Shown here: piece by piece, positions 11,760-16,614 of the stretch | Layout: the number at the start of each line of letters is the position of its first letter | Position numbering within the stretch: the stretch's first letter is position 1 | NCBI GenBank assembly: GCA_016718035.1 | Contig: JADKEK010000016.1 | Location: 1-16,614, forward strand | Length of the DNA: 16,614 bases | Direction: 5' to 3' | Source: Bacteroidota bacterium | GTDB lineage: Bacteria; Bacteroidota; Bacteroidia; Chitinophagales; BACL12 | Translations under genes and position numbers: made by a program | Notes under the pieces: generated by a model | What the model saw: the letters and a program-made list of their open reading frames with translations, nothing else | The model's database searches: none | What the model was told of the DNA's origin: nothing

Positions 11760-12889
11760 ATGTATTCCAATAACCTTTTGACTTCTAGCAAAACTCATTA
11801 CGACCCGTTCGGGATGTTGTTGGAAGGACGAAATTGGGAAGGGGGAAGTGAGTATAGGTTCGGGTTTAACGGGAAGGAAAGTGATAAAGAAACTTATGGT
11901 GATGGGAATATTTATGATTATGGGTTTAGGATTTATAATCCGAGGTTGGGTAAGTTTTGAGTGTAGACCCACTAAATAAATTTTACCCAATGTTAACGCC
12001 ATATCAATTTACAAGTAATCGGCCAATTGATGGTGTTGACTTGGATGGACTGGAATATTTAAGCAATGAAGATGCTAGGTTCAAATACATTAATGGACTA
12101 ACAGTTATCGATTTAGAAAATAATGGTGACATTGTAAAATCTAAAATTGAAAGTGCTCAAAACTCCAACTTTGATAATAGGTCATTAACTCAAATTGATA
12201 ACGTTGGCACGTTTGGGTTGGCTACATTTGAAATTAACCCTGCAGATTTTGAAGGAACTTGTTAGATATGCCACATATTGCTGAAGGGGGATCACTAAGT
12301 TTAAGCCTCAAACTGGAATAAAATATTATTTTCAATCATACGACAATAGTTATAATAATACGAATGTAGGAAAAAGCCCTACGCTTAAACCTTGCTGATG
12401 AAAATTATGAGTTAAGGTTTGTCAAAATGAACCGATTAAATCGTGCTTCAAATGCAGTGGCATTAGTTCAAGGAGTTGACTGGTTGTTAAAATTTAGAAG
12501 TAACTACATATTTAAAAAGAATATGCGACAATTAGATGCACAGTATTATAAATATGCGAAATTGATTAATTCTGATATCAGAGAAGCTGCTTATTTTGGT
12601 TTAATAAATCCAACCTTGGTAAATGATCCCACTTTTATGTCCAATGTTGCAAATTGGCTTTTAAGGGGTACATTGTCAAATCCGTCGACTGGGGCAGCTA
12701 ATTTAAGTATGTCCGAACTTGATTATACAAATTTAGTGACTTCAACAGCAAAATTAATTTTTATGGAATTTCCATGTCAACAATTACATCGCGGAGGCGA
12801 ATTTACCGGGTTCAAATTTATCTGATTCAAATCAAGTGCCATATAAAATATCAATAGACGGAACTGGGATTCACTTTAATGAGGATTGA
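11760..12889 (+). CDS. RHS tip module 1: RHS core plus unrecognised C-terminal domain, frameshifted
   Basis: This is an RHS C-terminal region without its YD-repeat shell. It begins at the ATG at 11760, closed upstream by an in-frame TGA, with a 14-residue leader (MYSNNLLTSSKTHY) before DPFGMLLEGRNWEGG. The RHS core follows: FGFNGKESDKETYGDG, DYGFRIYNPRLGKF, then LSVDPLNKFYPMLTPYQF and IDGVDLDGLEY. A missing T near 11955 splits the core. After the core the sequence becomes unique (from NEDARFKYINGLTV), as in polymorphic toxins. It runs through breaks near 12255, 12295, 12390 and 12790 and can be followed via VKMNRLNRASNAVALVQ to the end KISIDGTGIHFNED. I recognise no catalytic motif in this roughly 280-residue C-terminal part. 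A toxin role is inferred from RHS-core position and the lipoprotein downstream. Confidence 0.75.
11800..11867 (+). repeat. Cassette-head DNA repeat, copy 1
   Basis: The block begins ACGACCCGTTCGGGATG and encodes DPFGMLLEGRNWEGGSEYRFGF. It starts 40 nt after the module's ATG. Compared with copy 3 at 15840-15907, it has the same length and about 4 differences in 68 bases; copy 2 (13625-13662) matches only the first 38 bases, with 2 differences. Part of the conservation reflects the RHS protein motif, but near identity at the DNA level, including silent positions, suggests recent duplication or conversion. Confidence 0.85.
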
Positions 12890-12943
12890 TTTAGGACTAA
12901 TAAAAAATAGTTAAGAAAACTCAATTAATAAATGAATTTAGGA

Positions 12944-13262
12944 ATGAAAAAAATAATTATATCAATTGGATTAATAATATTAGTGCAATCATGTACATTG
13001 TTCTGCCATCTTGACGATAAGGCAGCCTATGAATATGTAAAAGAACTTAATACATCGATATTAAAGCCAAGCAGCTATTTATATCCAACGATAGAAGAAA
13101 TAAATATGAAAAAGAGGGTAGATATTACATCTTTAATGATACAATGTTAGAATCTACCCTTTAACTAAAGTAGATACTTTATTTGAGCATTTTTATTTTA
13201 AAATAGGATGTGAATATGGTAAACCGTATATTAAAGACGGGTGGATCGAACAATTTGAATAG
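12944..13262 (+). CDS. Small lipoprotein, candidate immunity protein for module 1, frameshifted
   Basis: A gene of about 105 codons follows module 1 after 54 nt. I chose the ATG at 12944 (MKKIIISIGLIILVQSC) over the ATG at 12932 because it starts a classical lipoprotein signal with lipobox VQSC. The frame shifts near 13090 and near 13150. Reading through gives KYEKEGRYYIFNDTMLE, then IYPLTKVDTLFEHFYFK and CEYGKPYIKDGWIEQFE, with the stop at 13260-13262. The protein is acidic and Tyr/Phe-rich, and I do not recognise a family. Polymorphic toxin genes are usually followed directly by their immunity gene, and a lipid-anchored periplasmic inhibitor would fit an effector acting in the envelope; this assignment is inference. 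Confidence 0.6.
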
Positions 13263-13324
13263 ATATGTATTTACTCATAAAAAGTGAAACTGTTTAAAAC
13301 TATAATAACAAAATCAACAAACAT

Positions 13325-13341
13325 ATTGTAACATTTACAAT
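13325..13341. repeat. Perfect short inverted repeat (ATTGTAA-CAT-TTACAAT)
   Basis: Seven-base arms with a three-base loop lie 63 bp after the stop of the module 1 lipoprotein. They could form a weak hairpin or bind a dimeric protein. No T-tract follows. Confidence 0.35.
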
Positions 13342-13547
13342 AACTAATTTCGCCCATCATTACTTAAGTAGCCTATCTCTCCATTCATAAATCTATCAAC
13401 AACAAAATTCTCCCCTACATGTACCTATCCAACTTCAATGCTAGCTGGGAAGTAAAAAAGTAACTTAGTGTTCACGAAATCTCATAAGAAAATCAGATTT
13501 CAAATGAACTATACTAGTTTAATTTGGGTTGATTTTTTTTTCGTCAA

Positions 13548-13560
13548 TTAGCAAAATAAT
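13548..13560 (+). repeat. 13-bp direct repeat, copy 2 (TTAGCAAAATAAT)
   Basis: Exact copy of the 13-mer found directly after the recombinase gene, here 37 bp upstream of the module 2 ATG. The matching distance to the downstream start codon (39 and 37 bp) is the main reason to take it seriously. Confidence 0.5.
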
Positions 13561-13584
13561 TAGTTATTTTAACTTCAAATTATC

Positions 13585-14620
13585 ATGCAACCCATAACCG
13601 CAAGACCAATCAACCAAAAACACCACGACCCGTTCGGGATGTTGTTGGTGGGACGAAATTGGCAGTCTACAACCACTTATAAATATGGATTTAATGGAAA
13701 GGAAAATGTTGATGATGTTTATGGTAATGATGTTGCAGTTGATTTTGGGCGAGGGTTTTGACCCAAGACTTGGACGGTGGTTAAGCATCGACTTACTAAA
13801 TGAAAAAATACCCTCAATTAACACCATACTGTTTTGTTAATAATAACCCAATTATTTATAAAGAGGTAAATGGCAAGGATTTTACAGTCTCCATTGAAGA
13901 TTATAATCGAACAATAACAATTTCCGCTACATATTATACAGAAACCGATAGAGAAACTAGTCGAGCTACTAACGCAGCAATGTATTTGAATGGCTTATCT
14001 GAAGATTATGTTTTTGTAGATAACCAAGGAAATGAATATAAGATTGTTTATAATATTAATGTTGTTCAGGTGGCGCCTAAAGGTACTACTACATATGAAA
14101 CCTTAGAGTATTTAAATGTCGACCTAGGCAAATGGGTCATAAAAAACAATTCTAACAACCCTGAAAACTCAAGAAAATCAGATGGATCTGGTAAAGGAAA
14201 TACGTTTCAAGAGGACCCCGAAATTGAATTTTATGGATTTTTAGGATATGCGGATAATGGTAGAAACATTCAAGTTTTGGATCCAAGTGCACATAGCCGT
14301 CATAACTCAAATCCATTATTGACTGACATTCACGAAATTTTGCATACTTTAGGTATTTCCCATAAATTGATGGGCACTCAAGGCGTAAATCTTGAATGGG
14401 GCGGCGTAGGGACAACTTTAACTGCTGCGGATTTAAATTGAAGGTATAAAAAGCAAGTATGTTTTAACTACTGCAACAGCAACAATCTTTAGGAATGGCG
14501 AAAAAAGCTATTAAAGGCGATTTGCCAAAAGTTGAATATAAAGTAATTGACAAACGACCAACTTTGAATATTGAAGAAGGCGGATTAATGACAGGACAAG
14601 TTATACAAAAACCTAATTAA
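13585..14620 (+). CDS. RHS tip module 2: RHS core plus metzincin-type protease domain, frameshifted
   Basis: The ATG at 13585, closed by an upstream in-frame TAA, starts a 14-residue leader (MQPITARPINQKHH) followed by DPFGMLLVGRNW and YKYGFNGKENVDD. Three homopolymer indels between 13745 and 13810 split the core; restored, it reads VFDPRLGRWLSIDLLNEKYP, then LTPYCFVNNNPI. The unique C-terminal domain contains HEILHTLGISH at 14331-14363, an exact HExxHxxGxxH zinc-binding motif of metzincin metalloproteases. After breaks near 14440 and 14505 it reads NIEEGGLMTGQVIQKPN, where GGLM is a plausible Met-turn, and stops at 14618-14620. The ATG at 13800 is an artefact of an extra A in LNEKYPQL. A peptidase toxin delivered as an RHS tip is consistent with the family; target and delivery route are unknown. 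Confidence 0.8.
13625..13662 (+). repeat. Cassette-head DNA repeat, copy 2
   Basis: These 38 bases encode DPFGMLLVGRNW and differ from copy 1 at two adjacent positions (GTG for GAA). Similarity stops at the end of the GRNW codons, whereas copies 1 and 3 stay alike for 30 more bases. It begins exactly 40 nt after the ATG, as in module 1. Confidence 0.8.
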
Positions 14621-14622
14621 AA

Positions 14623-15123
14623 ATGAAAACAATTTTTTTAAGCATTTTCTTCCAATCGCACTTTTACGCTTCTGGAAATGTAGCAAATATTGATCCCATC
14701 ATATTGGACACAATTTCAATATCATGCAATGTTTATGCTTCAACAAATTTTAAATTATCAGACACGGGTCCTATGCCAAATATTTATTTTGTCGTTGACT
14801 CTTTATTTAAGAAGAAAATATTTTCGAAATTTGATGTGTATCAATCGGCAAATGGATTAATTGTTGACAATATTACAATAAATGAGACTGAATATAAAAA
14901 CGGCTTTACCAAACTAAAACCCAATAGTATAATTCATAAAAATATTAGCACAACAAACAATCAATTTAATTCCACCCATGTGAATGGTAAATTTATTCGA
15001 TGTTTAATTAGTTGTAGTGATATGACAAAGATTACAAGTCCTAACGCTGATAAGTATTTTACAAAATGCCTTAACAAATTTGAAGTGAAATCTACCTACT
15101 TCCTTGTTTATATCCCAATATAG
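14623..15123 (+). CDS. Secreted protein of 166 residues, candidate immunity protein for module 2
   Basis: This intact gene starts 2 nt after the stop of the metzincin module, so the two are almost certainly co-translated. MKTIFLSIFFQSHFYASGN is a short Sec signal peptide, and no lipobox Cys is present. The mature protein is beta-rich with paired cysteines (SISCNVYAS, FIRCLISCSD, FTKCLNKFE) that could form disulfides. No family is recognised. By analogy with toxin-immunity pairs of polymorphic effectors, it is the best candidate for a periplasmic inhibitor of the module 2 protease. The intact frame gives a good length estimate. Confidence 0.7.
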   Translation: MKTIFLSIFFQSHFYASGNVANIDPIILDTISISCNVYASTNFKLSDTGPMPNIYFVVDSLFKKKIFSKFDVYQSANGLIVDNITINETEYKNGFTKLKPNSIIHKNISTTNNQFNSTHVNGKFIRCLISCSDMTKITSPNADKYFTKCLNKFEVKSTYFLVYIPI

Positions 15124-15159
15124 TAAAACTTGCCATTGCATAAAACAGAAAGACCTGAT

Positions 15160-15318
15160 AATTAATAGCTCAAAATTTTTTGCGTAAAGCTTTAAGACAT
15201 GACTAATCCATTTGAGGCCTTCTGTTACACTTAAAGCTGAAATGTAACCATGCGGTGAACTAGATATTGCACAATTAAAAACATCCAGTTCTCTTTGTGT
15301 CAGGATTAAATATACCAT
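15160..15318 (-). pseudogene. Possible remnant of a LuxR-type HTH domain
   Basis: The minus-strand frame from the ATG at 15318 reads LTQRELDVFNCA, then ALSVTEGLKW and SHVLKLYAK, which is reminiscent of the LuxR/NarL helix-turn-helix (LTxRE..., SxxTVKxH, KLxAK) with an imperfect middle. There is no receiver or sensor domain attached, and the frame continues antisense into the module 2 immunity gene. It may be a decayed regulator fragment stranded in the array or a chance resemblance. Confidence 0.22.
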
Positions 15319-15354
15319 TAATTTTCAGGAGAATGCAGCTAATTGCCCGTCTGA

Positions 15355-15612
15355 ATGACTATGTCGGGCAGGGAAAGAGTAGCTAGTCAATGGCTGCTTA
15401 TTGCAAAGAAAAGAGACTTAATTGCCAAACGTTTACTTACCACACCTTACGCATTAAGAAAAAAAACTATTGAATCTGATGGTAATAGTTTTGTTCAAAT
15501 AAAAGTACCTGAAAAAACTAAATCCAACATTGAGTACCATTTTCTTAGTGGTGGATATTTTGTTTTACCAGCAGGTTGCTCCATACAACTGATTAAAATA
15601 CTGATTGATTAA
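15355..15612 (+). CDS. Hypothetical 85-residue protein
   Basis: An uninterrupted frame (ATG at 15355 or 15361) lies on the same strand between module 2's exported protein and module 3. The first half is basic (IAKKRDLIAKRLL, YALRKKTIE) and the second half beta-like (IEYHFLSGGYFVLPAGCSI). I recognise no family, and no clear ribosome site precedes it. It may be a stand-alone small gene, a second cassette gene, or the tail of a gene whose front was lost. Confidence 0.35.
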   Translation: MTMSGRERVASQWLLIAKKRDLIAKRLLTTPYALRKKTIESDGNSFVQIKVPEKTKSNIEYHFLSGGYFVLPAGCSIQLIKILID

Positions 15613-15796
15613 TGCTCGTATTTAATAACCAATCACTGTATTTTTCGTTTCATTATGTGGTGGATATATTCAAAATTCCGAGATATTTTATTTGGAAATT
15701 TTATATAAATAAAATTATAATTAATTTGTTAAATTTTCTCACCAAAAAAACCTCAAAAAAAGACTAAAAATTTGTAATTTTCTTTAATTTTAACTC
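15613..15796. other. AT-rich spacer before module 3
   Basis: No gene seen. The stretch is dominated by A/T runs, and the 13-bp repeat that precedes modules 1 and 2 is absent. Confidence 0.5.
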
Positions 15797-16614
15797 ATGG
15801 ATAATCTAAACCCGCAACGCATTACAAAGCCACTGCCTCACGACCCGTTCGGAATGTTGTTGGAAGGACGAAATTGGGAAGGGGGAAGTGAGCATAGATA
15901 CGGGTTTCAAAATCGAGTTGGATAATGAATATTTTGGTAGCGCTTAAATTATAAATATAGAGTTGGAGATGCTAGATGAGGTCGTTTTTTTTTCTGGAGA
16001 TCCCTTATTCAAAAAGTATCCTGGCACAAGCACATACTCATTTTCATTTAATCGATTAATTGATGGTATAGAATTAGAAGGGGCTGAATATTTATTAATA
16101 GCTCAACAGCTAGATTTAATTTTTTATTAATGGCGTAGTTGCAATTAATTTGGATAACATGGGGTCTGTGTTAAAAGCAGGTATTATAATCATATTGAAT
16201 TGCATGGACAAGGTTCTATATCTGCAATTATTACTGACCCAGAAATTTGATGTAAGTATTACGTCGAATTATCCACAACAGAGTTCGATGTCGAATTCGG
16301 ATGTTAAATCATCACCTAATTTAGGCGCACAAAAAAACAATTATTGATCAACAAGTATCGAAAACACCAAATTATAAAGTTGGTTAAAAATGCAAAGGAG
16401 TGGTTCAAAAACCAAGGGATGAAAATTAGCATGGAATTCTCTGGAGGAACGCAACCAAAAGCGGGTGCGATTGCATTTGCGATGATTGATTTTGCTTCAA
16501 CTTTTGAACTGGAGGCTAGCTACTTATATCAAAGTAGTGTTGAAAAACTCGATGAACAAACTCAAGAATACGTTCCTTTAGTATTAAATGATTTAAAGAT
16601 AGGAATTGAACGAG
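15797..16614 (+). CDS. RHS tip module 3: RHS core plus unrecognised C-terminal domain, frameshifted, runs off window
   Basis: The ATG at 15797 follows an in-frame TAA by one codon. The 15-residue leader (MDNLNPQRITKPLPH) precedes DPFGMLLEGRNWEGGSEHRY. The core then belongs to a different RHS subtype from module 1: GFQNR/Q with VDNEYFG, then NYKYRVGDAR, GRFF, KKYPGTSTYSFSFNRLIDG and IELEGAEYL. Frame breaks lie near 15915, 15940, 15985, 16010 and 16125 and further on. The unique part includes VVAINLDNMGSVLKAG and IELHGQGSISAIITDPE. From about 16380 one frame (KNAKEWFKNQGMKISMEFS to VLNDLKIGIER) stays open to base 16614. The C-terminal domain is not recognised and its partner gene would lie beyond the window. 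Confidence 0.7.
15840..15907 (+). repeat. Cassette-head DNA repeat, copy 3
   Basis: This copy matches copy 1 (11800-11867) at about 64 of 68 positions without gaps, then diverges completely where module 1 continues as FNGKE and module 3 as FQN. It begins 43 nt after its ATG. Confidence 0.85.

Larger units (their letters stand above)
13263..13584. other. Spacer between module 1 and module 2
   Basis: I see no gene here. It holds a perfect 7-bp inverted repeat with a 3-base loop at 13325-13341 (ATTGTAA, CAT, TTACAAT) and the second copy of the 13-bp repeat at 13548-13560. The AT-only stem lacks a T-run, so it is a weak terminator candidate and could equally be an operator. Confidence 0.45.
10666..16614 (+). 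mobile_element. Possible integrase-linked array of RHS tip cassettes
   Basis: A tyrosine recombinase is followed on the same strand by three RHS C-terminal modules, each headed by a copy of the same DNA block, and two of them followed by a small exported protein. No second integrase, transposase, complete RHS shell or defined end is in the window, so the boundaries are those of the visible array and the right end is open. Calling it mobile rests on the integrase and the repeated cassette heads; excision or exchange is inference. Confidence 0.4.

Noticed and set aside
11805..11814. CCCG-TT-CGGG inverted repeat in the head block as a recombinase core site
   Set aside because: The bases are largely fixed by the DPFG codons, and the symmetry is broken in copy 3 (CGGA), so a site function cannot be argued from sequence alone.
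11721..13827. Minus-strand frames at 11721-12002 and 13564-13827 that resemble each other
   Set aside because: They are the reverse strand of the repeated RHS head block; the resemblance is inherited from the repeat.
13800..14441. Independent gene starting MKKYPQLTPY
   Set aside because: The start is created by an extra A in the RHS core sequence LNEKYPQLTPY; it is the middle of module 2.
1..16614. CRISPR array, rRNA, tRNA, insertion-sequence ends
   Set aside because: No spaced short repeats, no conserved rRNA stretches, no cloverleaf and no transposase frame were seen on either strand.

Overview
The window is AT-rich DNA from a member of the Bacteroidota. The evidence is protein style rather than a marker gene: RHS core sequences of the 'PFGML...GRN...GFNGKE...VDPL' type, a giant surface protein with the 'ASWVGLGWS' signature, relaxed lipoboxes, and a large beta-barrel/coiled-coil protein typical of the phylum's cell-surface gene sets. 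No rRNA, tRNA or CRISPR array was found. Almost every gene is split by small reading-frame shifts, many at homopolymers and often restored by one base. The most economical reading is an assembly with uncorrected long-read indels, so I give gene extents across the shifts and name the breaks.

Left part (1-10125, minus strand): one tightly packed four-gene operon, read from right to left. Gene A (10125-7513) is a secreted beta-sandwich, coiled-coil and outer-membrane beta-barrel protein. Gene B (7530-6396) is a secreted protein whose N-terminal domain resembles that of A, followed by a fibronectin-III-like domain. Gene C (6394-5846) is a lipoprotein. Gene D (5835 to beyond base 1) is a giant surface protein of more than 1,900 residues. 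Overlaps and gaps of -18, 1 and 10 nt indicate co-transcription and perhaps one cell-surface assembly.

Middle (10126-11717): about 540 bp with no convincing gene, a cluster of CAATTG-centred inverted repeats, then a plus-strand tyrosine recombinase (10666-11717, frameshifted) whose catalytic motifs can all be found across the breaks.

Right part (11718-16614, plus strand): three successive RHS tip modules at 11760, 13585 and 15797. Each starts with its own ATG and a 14-15-residue unrelated leader, then the same DPFGM...GRNW block (a 38-68 bp DNA repeat), an RHS core and a different C-terminal domain. None has the long YD-repeat shell of a complete RHS protein. Module 1 carries an unrecognised domain followed by a small lipoprotein. 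Module 2 carries a metzincin-type protease motif (HEILHTLGISH) followed, 2 nt later, by a secreted protein. Module 3 runs off the window. The small exported proteins are the natural immunity candidates. A tyrosine recombinase followed by serial toxin-tip cassettes with repeated DNA at their heads is the most interesting content of the window: it looks like a store of exchangeable toxin tips, though the mechanism is inference.
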